Source of the DNA: Halomonas sp. GFAJ-1
GTDB lineage: Bacteria > Pseudomonadota > Gammaproteobacteria > Pseudomonadales > Halomonadaceae
Length of the DNA stretch: 64,000 bases
Direction of reading: 5' to 3'
Assembly (NCBI GenBank): GCA_002966495.1
Contig: CP016490.1
Span: 682,001 to 746,000 of the forward strand
Of this stretch, positions 17,010 to 24,930 are shown in pieces; the first letter of the stretch is position 1, and the number at the start of each line of letters is the position of its first letter. A program made the translations under genes and the position numbers. The notes below the pieces were generated by a model, which saw only the letters and a list, made by a program, of their open reading frames with translations, was not told the origin of the DNA and searched no databases.

Positions 17010-17896
17010 GCCGTCTCTCCTGTTTCAGCATCACTCTGCTGTTCACGTGTCAAACACCACGCATCCAACATGCGACCTACTTCAAGGCGCCACGGCTTTT
17101 GATGCACACCAAACACATCCAATACGCGACGACAGTTTAAAACTCGACGCAGTTTGGCATCATGATGGTGGTTTAACGCCTGCACATCGCCAAGGATGAT
17201 CGACTCGCCACGCCCCTCTAAGTGAGTAGCTAACTGCGTTCGCACCATGGACGTAAATGTGAAGGCGCTCACCGGCTCCGTGCCTGCCAAATGGTAGGCT
17301 CCCCAGGCATCGGCGCCACAGACCTGCTGCTGTAACATACCCATTAAGGCCATGGCCACTGCATCCGCTGAGGTGGGGCAAAAGACAACATCCTCAGCCG
17401 CGCGCACATTTTGCCCCGTAATCAGGCTGTCGATAATTTCGCTTAACCACGCACGACTACCTTCAAGGGCGAACAACGGCCCTAGCCGCACAATCAAATG
17501 TCGTTGATACTGCGCCCGAATACGGTCGCCGGTTTCTACTAGACGCCGTAAGCACTCATCCCGCGGGGCGGGTACGACGTGCTCATCAATCGGCACATCA
17601 AAACCATCTTCGTAAAGTTGGTCGGAAACGCACCATACCAGCGCAGCCTCCTGGGTTTGGCAGGCCTCCAGGCAGGTATCCACTGCATCTGCATGAGCCT
17701 TGACCGCTGCTGGCGTCATGCTTAGTGGATGCGCCAGCGGCGGTATGATGACCGCATCAGGCGCAATTGCCTGTAATTGCGCCGCCGTTACCGTCGTGCC
17801 TTGTTCGATAACAAGCTCCGCGTCGGTGCGGCGGCTCGCCTCGCGGGCCAGTGCCAAGCTTAGGCAGTGCCCGGCATCTAATATCAGCAGCTTCAC
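17006..17896 (-). CDS. RmlD-like NAD(P)-dependent sugar-nucleotide reductase family protein
   Basis: A 296-residue protein with an extended-SDR fold. The N-terminal beta-alpha-beta is present but the glycine motif is degenerate (LDAGHCLSLAL). Later features such as AALVWCVSDQLYEDG and HLIVRLGPLFALEGSRAW align with dTDP-4-dehydrorhamnose reductase-like proteins. A canonical YxxxK is not obvious, so catalysis is doubtful. It is coupled to the acyltransferase gene by a four-base overlap. Upstream, 47 bases separate it from the ssb stop. No role is assigned. Confidence 0.75.
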   Translation of the reverse strand: MKLLILDAGHCLSLALAREASRRTDAELVIEQGTTVTAAQLQAIAPDAVIIPPLAHPLSMTPAAVKAHADAVDTCLEACQTQEAALVWCVSDQLYEDGFDVPIDEHVVPAPRDECLRRLVETGDRIRAQYQRHLIVRLGPLFALEGSRAWLSEIIDSLITGQNVRAAEDVVFCPTSADAVAMALMGMLQQQVCGADAWGAYHLAGTEPVSAFTFTSMVRTQLATHLEGRGESIILGDVQALNHHHDAKLRRVLNCRRVLDVFGVHQKPWRLEVGRMLDAWCLTREQQSDAETGETA

Positions 17897-17943
17897 GGCA
17901 GACCCTCTCCCTCAACCCAAGAACGTGCTAGTAACTTACCAGC

Positions 17944-18642
17944 TTAAAACGGGATTTCGTCGTCAAAATCGTCGAAGTTACCTGGATCAGGCGCGCCGTA
18001 GTTGCTGTTCTGGTTGGCGGGGGCAGGCTGATTTTGCTGCGGAGCAGGCTGCGGGCTACGCTGGGCGCCGCCCTGCTGTGGGTAACCACCCGGCTGCTGA
18101 GGCGCGTTTTGAGCAGGCGGCGTCTGACCTGGGTTGCCTTGCCCATAGCTGTTTTGCGCAGGGGCATGTTGAGCCGGGGCGTTTTGGGGCTGCCCACCCT
18201 GTGCGGCGTTATTCTGGGCATAGTTATTCTGAGCATAATTATTCTGGGGATTATTCCCTTGAGAGTAATTACCCTGTGGCGCACCGCCGCCTTGGAAGTC
18301 GCCACTGCGGCCATCAAGCATCTGCATGTCATTGGCAACAATTTCAGTGCTGTAACGGTCCTGACCATTCTGGTCTTGCCACTTACGGGTTTGCAGGCGG
18401 CCTTCAATGTAGACCTTGGCGCCTTTTTTCAAATACTGCTGGGCAATCTCGGCAGTTTTATTGAACAGCACAATGCGGTGCCACTCGGTACGCTCTTGTC
18501 GCTGACCACTCTGACGGTCCATCCAGGTGTCGGAGGTCGCAAGGTTCAAGTTAGCCACGGCGGTGCCCGACGGGGTAAAACGTACTTCTGGGTCTTGCCC
18601 CAGGTTACCAATCAAAATGACTTTGTTAATTCCGCGCGCCAT
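17944..18642 (-). CDS. ssb: Single-stranded DNA-binding protein
   Basis: This tetrameric SSB binds single-stranded DNA during replication, repair and recombination. The start at 18642 (MARGINKVILIGNLGQDPEVR) is preferred over an upstream in-frame start because an AGGAG lies 7 bases before it and it gives the standard N-terminus. The product has 232 residues. The OB-fold covers residues 1-110. A long Gln/Asn/Pro/Gly-rich linker follows, with short tandem repeats of the NNYAQ type, and the acidic DDEIPF tail that recruits partner proteins is intact. The linker is long for SSB. The uvrA gene lies one gene away, but no LexA box is visible. Confidence 0.97.
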   Translation of the reverse strand: MARGINKVILIGNLGQDPEVRFTPSGTAVANLNLATSDTWMDRQSGQRQERTEWHRIVLFNKTAEIAQQYLKKGAKVYIEGRLQTRKWQDQNGQDRYSTEIVANDMQMLDGRSGDFQGGGAPQGNYSQGNNPQNNYAQNNYAQNNAAQGGQPQNAPAQHAPAQNSYGQGNPGQTPPAQNAPQQPGGYPQQGGAQRSPQPAPQQNQPAPANQNSNYGAPDPGNFDDFDDEIPF

Positions 18643-18744
18643 AGCTCGCTCCTTTAATAATCGGTCATAAAAATAATCAACCAACGATACGACGGTATCA
18701 TCGGCGTCACTGCCGGCTGCCCCGACTTGAGCAGCTTAGCAGGG

Positions 18745-20124
18745 TTAAGTCTTAGGCGGCGAAATCAGCTTTATTAAGGCCGCCCGATCAAGCTGCTGTC
18801 GATTCACTTTTAGGTACATCAGGCGCTCTTCAGGCACCACCATTACATCTTCAACCCCCACGACGTCGGCCAGATGCTCCATTAAGAGGTCTAACGCGTC
18901 GGGCTGCGTGTCGTGTAGCGCAACGACCTCGCTGGATAACGGCGGCGGCGATGGCATACGCAGCATGGCCAACCACCATAACAGTGCCAAGCACGCGCAG
19001 CCGATAAACACCGCATTAAGGCCCCAGTTATGCGCCAACACACCGCCAAGCGTGCCGCCCAAGAATGCTCCTAAAAACTGGCTGGTGGAGTACACTCCCA
19101 TCGCAGTACCTTTAGCACCGGCAGGGGCTAGCTTACTGAGCATCGAAGGCAGCGTCGCTTCCAGCAAATTAAAGCCGGTAAAAAACACAAACAGCCATAC
19201 AAACAGCCAGTGTCCCTGAGAGAGCGTTAACCCCAAGCTAGCCAGACTAACCACAATAGCGCCGATGGCGAGCAGGCACATCAGCTTCATCCGCTGGCGC
19301 TTCTCAGCCACAATCACCAGCGGCACCATGGCCACAAAAGAGAGCGCCATGACCACTAAATAGGCCAAACCATGGTACTCAACCGCCACCCCAGCACTGA
19401 GTAGCCGAAACGGTATCGCCACAAAAATGGCCATCAGCACCAAATGCAGGGCAAAAATGGATACATCTAAGCGCCAAAGATCAGGGCGGGTAATGACACT
19501 TTTCAACTGCTGACGATCCATGCCTACGTCGCGGTGACGTAGACGCCGCGGCGCGGGAGGCACCCAGCGCCAAAGCACTAACAAGCTCACTAAGGTCAGT
19601 AGGGCCGTAAACCAAAATACCGCCGATAACCCTGCCCAAGACGCTAGCAGCGGCCCTATTACCATGGCGATCGCAAACGACACGCCAATCGATAAACCAA
19701 TGGTGGCCATCGCCACAGTGCGCACCTGCTCCCGCGTTTGGTCAGCCAGAAGCGCCATAATCGCCGCCGCTATGGCCCCGCTGCCCTGCAGCGCACGGCC
19801 AAAAATCACCCCCCAAATGGTGTCCGCCAGCGCCGCTACAACGCTACCTAGCGCAAAAATGACTAACCCCATGGCAATAACACGCTTACGGCCAATACGG
19901 TCAGAGAGCAGACCAAACGGTATTTGCAGCGTCGCTTGGGTTAATCCATAAATACCCAAGGCCACGCCTATTAAGAGCGGTGTCGACCCTGTAAGCGTAT
20001 CGGCATACAGCGCCAATACCGGCAACACCATGAAAAGCCCCAACATACGAGACGCATAGAGGCCAGCCAAGCCGCTGATTGCACGGCGTTCAGTGGCCAT
20101 CAGCAGTGCAGAAACCTTGCGCAT
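18745..20124 (-). CDS. Major facilitator transporter, YajR-like with C-terminal YAM-type domain
   Basis: A 12-helix MFS transporter, 459 residues from the ATG at 20124. Motif A is PFGLLSDRIGRKRV between TM2 and TM3. The last 65 or so residues, after TM12, are soluble (HLADVVGVEDVMVVPEERLMYLK split over two strands) and fit the ferredoxin-like YAM domain of YajR. A longer frame begins at 20175, but AAGGG upstream of 20124 and the conserved N-terminus support the shorter form. The substrate is unknown. The ssb-MFS-uvrA order is shared by many pseudomonads and relatives; the gene is divergent from uvrA across a 170-base region. Confidence 0.88.
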   Translation of the reverse strand: MRKVSALLMATERRAISGLAGLYASRMLGLFMVLPVLALYADTLTGSTPLLIGVALGIYGLTQATLQIPFGLLSDRIGRKRVIAMGLVIFALGSVVAALADTIWGVIFGRALQGSGAIAAAIMALLADQTREQVRTVAMATIGLSIGVSFAIAMVIGPLLASWAGLSAVFWFTALLTLVSLLVLWRWVPPAPRRLRHRDVGMDRQQLKSVITRPDLWRLDVSIFALHLVLMAIFVAIPFRLLSAGVAVEYHGLAYLVVMALSFVAMVPLVIVAEKRQRMKLMCLLAIGAIVVSLASLGLTLSQGHWLFVWLFVFFTGFNLLEATLPSMLSKLAPAGAKGTAMGVYSTSQFLGAFLGGTLGGVLAHNWGLNAVFIGCACLALLWWLAMLRMPSPPPLSSEVVALHDTQPDALDLLMEHLADVVGVEDVMVVPEERLMYLKVNRQQLDRAALIKLISPPKT

Positions 20125-20234
20125 AATGCCCTTGTGTATGGTGGATGGGCCGAACGGCCTAAGATAACCGCCCATTCTAGCGCTTTGTACCCAGGCTGGA
20201 AACGCCCAGCGCCGCCGTTTCGCTGCAGGCAGTT

Positions 20235-20264
20235 TTGCCGGGAGGGGTACAGGAAACGTATAAT
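20235..20264 (+). promoter_or_regulatory. Probable sigma-70 promoter of uvrA
   Basis: TTGCCG (20235-20240), 18 bases, then a perfect TATAAT (20259-20264), 30 bases before the uvrA ATG. No CTG-N10-CAG LexA box was found here or in the rest of the divergent region. Confidence 0.6.
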
Positions 20265-20294
20265 TGCGCTTTTGCCACGCGATTCGAGGTGTTG

Positions 20295-23144
20295 ATGGAC
20301 AGCATTCTGGTCAGGGGTGCCCGCACCCACAACCTCAAGCAGATCGATGTGGAGCTGCCACGCGATAAACTGATTGTTATTACAGGGCTTTCAGGCTCAG
20401 GCAAATCATCGCTAGCGTTTGACACGCTCTACGCCGAAGGGCAGCGACGCTATGTGGAGTCACTCTCTACCTACGCGCGCCAATTTCTTTCGATGATGGA
20501 AAAGCCCGATGTGGACCACATCGAAGGGTTATCGCCTGCGATTTCCATTGAACAGAAGTCCACCTCCCACAATCCTCGCTCCACCGTTGGCACTATTACT
20601 GAGATTTACGATTACCTACGCCTGATGTTTGCCCGCGCCGGTACGCCGCGCTGCCCAGAACACGGCGAAGACCTTGAAGCGCAAACGATTTCGCAAATGG
20701 TCGACCAGGTAATGAACCTGGCCGAAGGCACCAAACTAATGCTATTGGCGCCGGTGGTGAAGGGCCGTAAAGGGGAACACCTGCAGCTGTTGGCCGAGCT
20801 TCGCGCCCAAGGCTTTGTGCGCGTGCAAATTGACGGCCAAGTGCTTGAATTAGACGATATTGCACCGCTGGATAAACGCAAGAAGCATGATATCAGCGTC
20901 GTCGTTGACCGCTTTAAAGTGCGCGACGACATCGCCCAGCGTTTGGCCGAGTCATTTGAAACCGCCATCAACCTCGCCGATGGCACGGCAATGATTCACT
21001 TTATGGATGGCGAGCAAGAAGATCTCGCCTTTTCATCGCGCTTTGCCTGCCCGGTGTGCGGCTACTCGCTCTCTGAGCTTGAGCCGCGTATGTTCTCGTT
21101 TAACAACCCTGCGGGCGCCTGCCCTACCTGCGACGGACTAGGCGTGCAGCAATATTTTGATCCTGAAAAGCTGATCAGCCATCCAGAACTTTCGCTGGCC
21201 GAAGGCGTTATTAAAGGCTGGGATCGGCGCAATATTTACTACTTTACCCAATTACAGGCGCTGGCCAATCACTACCGGTTTGAGTTGGAAACGCCGTGGA
21301 GCGAGCTTGCCCGCCACGAGCAGGAGATTATCCTCAACGGCAGTGGTGACGAACAAATTCCGTTTACCTATGTAGGCGACCGTGGCCGCAAGGTAACCCG
21401 CGAACACGCTTTTGAGGGCGTCCTGCCTAATATGCAGCGCCGCTACCGAGAAACCGAATCCAACATGGTGCGCGACGACCTAGCCAAGTATATCGCCGTG
21501 CAGCCCTGTGCCACCTGCAGCGGTTCGCGGCTGCGCAAAGAGTCCCGCCACGTTTATGTCGATGACCACACTATCGCCGATATTGTGCGCCTGCCCATTG
21601 GTGAGGCGTGGCGCTACTTTGCAGACCTAAGCCTACCGGGCCGTAAAGGCGAAATTGCCGATAAAATCGTCAGTGAAATCCATGCCCGTTTGGAATTTTT
21701 GGTCAACGTGGGGCTTGATTATCTGAACCTTGAACGCAGTGCCGACACGCTCTCCGGCGGTGAAGCCCAGCGAATTCGTTTGGCCAGCCAAATTGGCGCG
21801 GGGCTGGTCGGCGTGATGTACATTTTGGATGAGCCTTCCATCGGCCTTCACCAGCGTGATAACGACCGCCTGCTGAAAACCCTGGAACGGCTGCGCGACT
21901 TAGGCAATACGGTGATCGTTGTGGAGCACGACGAAGACGCCATTCGCGCCGCGGACCACGTGCTGGATATTGGCCCTGGCGCCGGTGTTCACGGCGGTGA
22001 AATCGTCGCCCAGGGCACCCCCCAAGACGTGATGGACAACCCCAACTCGCTCACCGGCCAGTACCTTTCGGGCACGCGGGCAATTGCAGTACCGCCCTAC
22101 CGGATTCCCGGCAACCCGGAAAAGCAGCTGGTGCTGCGCGGTGCTACGGGCAACAACTTGCAAGACGTCACTTTAAGCCTGCCACTGGGGCTGTTTATCG
22201 CGATTACGGGCGTTTCCGGCTCGGGTAAGTCCACCCTGATCAACGGCACGCTGATGCCGATTGCGGCCCGGGAATTAAACCGCGCGACCACGCTGACCGC
22301 TGCGCCTTATGAGAAAATTGAAGGCCTGGATCAACTTGATAAAGTGATCGATATTGATCAAAGCCCGATTGGCCGTACGCCACGCTCTAACCCCGCGACG
22401 TACACTGGGATTTTCACCCCTATTCGGGAACTGTTTGCGGGCACTCAAGAAGCGCGTTCCCGGGGCTATAAGCCGGGCCGTTTCAGCTTTAACGTGAAGG
22501 GTGGGCGCTGCGAAGCTTGCCAGGGCGAAGGCATGATCAAGGTAGAGATGCACTTTCTGCCGGATATTTACGTGCCCTGTGACGTGTGTAAGGGCAAGCG
22601 CTACAACCGCGAAACGCTCGATATTCATTACAAAGGCAAAACCATCCATGAAGTGCTAAACATGACGGTGGAAGACGCCTTAGCATTTTTCAGCCCAGTA
22701 CCCGCTATTGCCCGCCGCTTACAAACCCTTCTGGATGTAGGCCTTTCCTATATCCGCCTGGGGCAAAGCGCTACCACCCTATCCGGCGGTGAAGCCCAGC
22801 GCGTCAAACTTGCCCGAGAACTGGCTAAGCGCGATACCGGCAAAACGCTGTATATTTTAGATGAGCCGACCACTGGCCTGCACTTTGAAGATATTCGCCA
22901 ACTACTGACCGTACTCCACCGGCTGCGCGATCACGGCAACACCATTGTGGTGATTGAGCACAATTTAGACGTCATTAAAACCGCTGACTGGATTATCGAC
23001 CTTGGGCCTGAAGGCGGCTCTGGTGGTGGAAAAATCATCGCCGAAGGCACCCCCGAACAAATCGCCAAGCAGAAAGTTTCTCACACAGGGCGCTTCTTGG
23101 CCCCGCTACTGGCCCGGGGTAAAGGTACCGCTAAATCCGCCTAA
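20295..23144 (+). CDS. uvrA: Excinuclease ABC subunit A
   Basis: This is the damage-recognition ATPase of nucleotide excision repair. It has 949 residues from the ATG at 20295, chosen because GAGGTG precedes it closely and MDSILVRGARTHNLK is the normal start; the open frame continues upstream to 20235. Both ABC halves are intact: Walker A GLSGSGKSSLAFD and GVSGSGKSTLING, signatures TLSGGEAQRIRLA and TLSGGEAQRVKLA, and Walker B ILDEPSIGLHQ and ILDEPTTGLHF. Zinc-finger cysteines include CPVCGYSLSE...CPTCDG and CEACQGEG...CDVCKG. Lack of a visible LexA site contrasts with the SOS-controlled E. coli gene. Confidence 0.98.
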   Translation: MDSILVRGARTHNLKQIDVELPRDKLIVITGLSGSGKSSLAFDTLYAEGQRRYVESLSTYARQFLSMMEKPDVDHIEGLSPAISIEQKSTSHNPRSTVGTITEIYDYLRLMFARAGTPRCPEHGEDLEAQTISQMVDQVMNLAEGTKLMLLAPVVKGRKGEHLQLLAELRAQGFVRVQIDGQVLELDDIAPLDKRKKHDISVVVDRFKVRDDIAQRLAESFETAINLADGTAMIHFMDGEQEDLAFSSRFACPVCGYSLSELEPRMFSFNNPAGACPTCDGLGVQQYFDPEKLISHPELSLAEGVIKGWDRRNIYYFTQLQALANHYRFELETPWSELARHEQEIILNGSGDEQIPFTYVGDRGRKVTREHAFEGVLPNMQRRYRETESNMVRDDLAKYIAVQPCATCSGSRLRKESRHVYVDDHTIADIVRLPIGEAWRYFADLSLPGRKGEIADKIVSEIHARLEFLVNVGLDYLNLERSADTLSGGEAQRIRLASQIGAGLVGVMYILDEPSIGLHQRDNDRLLKTLERLRDLGNTVIVVEHDEDAIRAADHVLDIGPGAGVHGGEIVAQGTPQDVMDNPNSLTGQYLSGTRAIAVPPYRIPGNPEKQLVLRGATGNNLQDVTLSLPLGLFIAITGVSGSGKSTLINGTLMPIAARELNRATTLTAAPYEKIEGLDQLDKVIDIDQSPIGRTPRSNPATYTGIFTPIRELFAGTQEARSRGYKPGRFSFNVKGGRCEACQGEGMIKVEMHFLPDIYVPCDVCKGKRYNRETLDIHYKGKTIHEVLNMTVEDALAFFSPVPAIARRLQTLLDVGLSYIRLGQSATTLSGGEAQRVKLARELAKRDTGKTLYILDEPTTGLHFEDIRQLLTVLHRLRDHGNTIVVIEHNLDVIKTADWIIDLGPEGGSGGGKIIAEGTPEQIAKQKVSHTGRFLAPLLARGKGTAKSA

Positions 23145-23285
23145 CCCCATGAAACAGGGCACGCCAGCGCTTGCCCTGCCAACGTTTAAGCCAGCCAAAA
23201 GGGCGAGCAACATTGGCACGTTATGTTTATATTGTGTAGCACCTAGCTTAACTACAATGGTTAGCTCTTGAGGAGAACGTAAGCC

Positions 23286-24029
23286 GTGGACGAAGATAAA
23301 AGCTGTATTATTCGTCACTTTAGTCACTACTGCTCGCTGACTGAAGAGGAGAAGCAGTTGTTAGACTCCCTTGAGCAGAGTCCGACCACTATCAAGGCTG
23401 GCGACTTACTGTGGGAAGCGGGCGCGTCAGCAGACGAATTCTGCACGATTAGAAGCGGCTGGGCCTACTCTTTTCGCCATCTTGAGAACGGTGACCGGCA
23501 GATTTTAGAGGTCTTTCTGCCTGGCGATATTATTGGCCTGCGTGAATTTGCTTTTTCACAGCGGTTAGATAGCGTCCGCATGATTTCTGATGGCGTGGTG
23601 TGTCACTTCCCCCATAGGCGTATGCTTGAAATATTTCGCCAGTCGCTCACCTTGACGTCTGTGCTTTTCGCCATCAGCAGCCGCCAACAGGCTCTGCTGA
23701 CTGAACGACTCGTCAACATAGCCAGACGTACTGCTAGGCAAAAAATGGCGCACTTTCTCCACGAAATGTATCTTCGCCTGCGCCAAACTAACCGTGATAT
23801 TGGCGGGCAGTTTCGTCTCCCTCTTTCACAGGAGCAGCTAGCTGATATTTTGGGGCTAAGCCCGGTACATGTTAGCCGTACCTTTAGTGCATTAAGTGAA
23901 GAGGGGCTGGTTTTCCGAGACCGTCACCATGTCACAATCCCTGACTTGGATGCCCTAGCCACTGAAGGCGAGTTTGACGACTGCTACTTAACCGATAGCG
24001 TTAGGCCACTGCTGGAGCAGTCCGCATAA
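23286..24029 (+). CDS. Crp/Fnr family transcriptional regulator
   Basis: A 247-residue regulator with a GTG start, AGGAG 10 bases upstream. Residues about 20-140 form a cyclic-nucleotide-type beta-roll (IKAGDLLWEAGASADEF, LPGDIIGLREF), followed by the dimer helix and a winged helix (LPLSQEQLADILGLSPVHVSRTFSAL). The N-terminal cysteines do not match the FNR iron-sulfur pattern, and the recognition helix has HVSR rather than the ExxSR of FNR. It is therefore neither a classic FNR nor a CRP, and the signal is unknown. It is a single-gene unit: uvrA ends 141 bases upstream and a terminator follows. Confidence 0.88.
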   Translation: MDEDKSCIIRHFSHYCSLTEEEKQLLDSLEQSPTTIKAGDLLWEAGASADEFCTIRSGWAYSFRHLENGDRQILEVFLPGDIIGLREFAFSQRLDSVRMISDGVVCHFPHRRMLEIFRQSLTLTSVLFAISSRQQALLTERLVNIARRTARQKMAHFLHEMYLRLRQTNRDIGGQFRLPLSQEQLADILGLSPVHVSRTFSALSEEGLVFRDRHHVTIPDLDALATEGEFDDCYLTDSVRPLLEQSA

Positions 24030-24058
24030 AAAAGCCGCGCGCCTAGGGCACGCGGCTT
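24026..24058 (-). terminator. Terminator between the Crp/Fnr gene and nrdJb
   Basis: AAGCCGCG (24032-24039) pairs with CGCGGCTT (24051-24058). On the minus strand the stem is followed by TTTTTT, giving a good rho-independent terminator for nrdJab. On the plus strand the T-run is poorer, so it may serve both genes. Confidence 0.75.
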
Positions 24059-24090
24059 GTTAGTTGCCTATTTTTAATCACCCACCTTTA

Positions 24091-24873
24091 TTAACCACAC
24101 TTAGACCAGCCGCAGCCTGCATAGCAGGTGGGGCAACCGTCCATCATGATTAGCTCACCGCGACACTCCGGGCAGTTGCCTACGCTGGGGGGGCCACTGC
24201 CTTCAGGCTTTTTTACCGATGCACCTGACCCGCCAATCGGTTCTACGGCGCCCTGCTCTACCGAGGCGGCTTCTGCTTCTTCAGGCTGCCAGGCATGGCC
24301 GTGCTGCATACGGTGCGCATAGCGCTCCACCAGCGTTTCTACCGGCACTTGGTTGCCATCCTGATCAAGAAAGCCACGGCGATAAAGAATTTGCTGAATC
24401 GACCAGGCAATTGCCGCGACTTCTGAGTCGTGAAACACCGGCTTGTTCCAACGGTTCATTCCACAGCGCACCAAGCCTTTATCCCAGGCCACCTTGCGAA
24501 GGTCGGCAACTGCCTGGGTCACGTAGCCACCACGGGCGGCCAGTGACAGGCTGCGCATAGTCGCCGTGATCCACTGGTGTTCGCTGGAGAGCTGGCCAGA
24601 GGGAAAGAAAAACTCAACGGGCCGTTCAATCACAACTCGCCGACCGCCCATCACGCCCTCTACGGGCATAAAGGAAACCAGCAAGTAGACTTTTTTACGC
24701 CCTTCAGCACCTACGTAAGAAATCTTTTCAGAGACGGCTTCCAGCGTTCCTTCCGGGCGAGAGGGAATCCGAACCGTCAGCGGATCTTCTTCGGGTAGCT
24801 CAGGGGCAGGCGCGGCCTGCTCCTGCTGCTTAATGCGATAACCAACTATTTTTGAAGTAATTTCAACAGCCAT
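24091..24873 (-). CDS. nrdJb: Class II ribonucleotide reductase, small split subunit NrdJb
   Basis: This is the C-terminal part of a split adenosylcobalamin-dependent ribonucleotide reductase, as described in Pseudomonas aeruginosa (NrdJa/NrdJb). It has 260 residues from the ATG at 24873, which has GGAG 6 bases upstream; a GTG 12 bases earlier is in frame but has no good ribosome site. The C-terminus is a cysteine-rich zinc-ribbon and redox tail (CPECRGELIMMDGCPTC, CGWSKCG) that would re-reduce the active site of NrdJa. The middle contains the TSCPD-like segment ITATMRSLSLAARGG. It lies 57 bases downstream of nrdJa in one operon. Confidence 0.92.
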   Translation of the reverse strand: MAVEITSKIVGYRIKQQEQAAPAPELPEEDPLTVRIPSRPEGTLEAVSEKISYVGAEGRKKVYLLVSFMPVEGVMGGRRVVIERPVEFFFPSGQLSSEHQWITATMRSLSLAARGGYVTQAVADLRKVAWDKGLVRCGMNRWNKPVFHDSEVAAIAWSIQQILYRRGFLDQDGNQVPVETLVERYAHRMQHGHAWQPEEAEAASVEQGAVEPIGGSGASVKKPEGSGPPSVGNCPECRGELIMMDGCPTCYAGCGWSKCG

Positions 24874-24930
24874 ATCGTTCTCCACTTAGCAAAGGTGTGC
24901 GTGGTTTAGTCAGTAAGATGCTGCCCGCAC

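Noticed and set aside
18180..18270. Short tandem repeats in ssb as a possible CRISPR or mobile repeat
   Set aside because: The repeats are in frame, imperfect and without spacers; they code for the Gln/Asn-rich linker.
17700..18657. Long plus-strand open frames across the end of the RmlD-like gene and ssb
   Set aside because: They are antisense to well-conserved genes, have low-complexity or hydrophobic repeat-like translations caused by the ssb linker, and lack ribosome sites.
20125..20294. CTGG-N5-CCAG between the MFS gene and uvrA as a LexA box
   Set aside because: The spacing between CTG and CAG is 8, not 10, and the interior does not fit the AT-rich core.
23286..24029. Crp/Fnr protein as an oxygen-sensing FNR
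   Set aside because: The cysteine pattern needed for the iron-sulfur cluster is absent, as is the usual ExxSR recognition motif.
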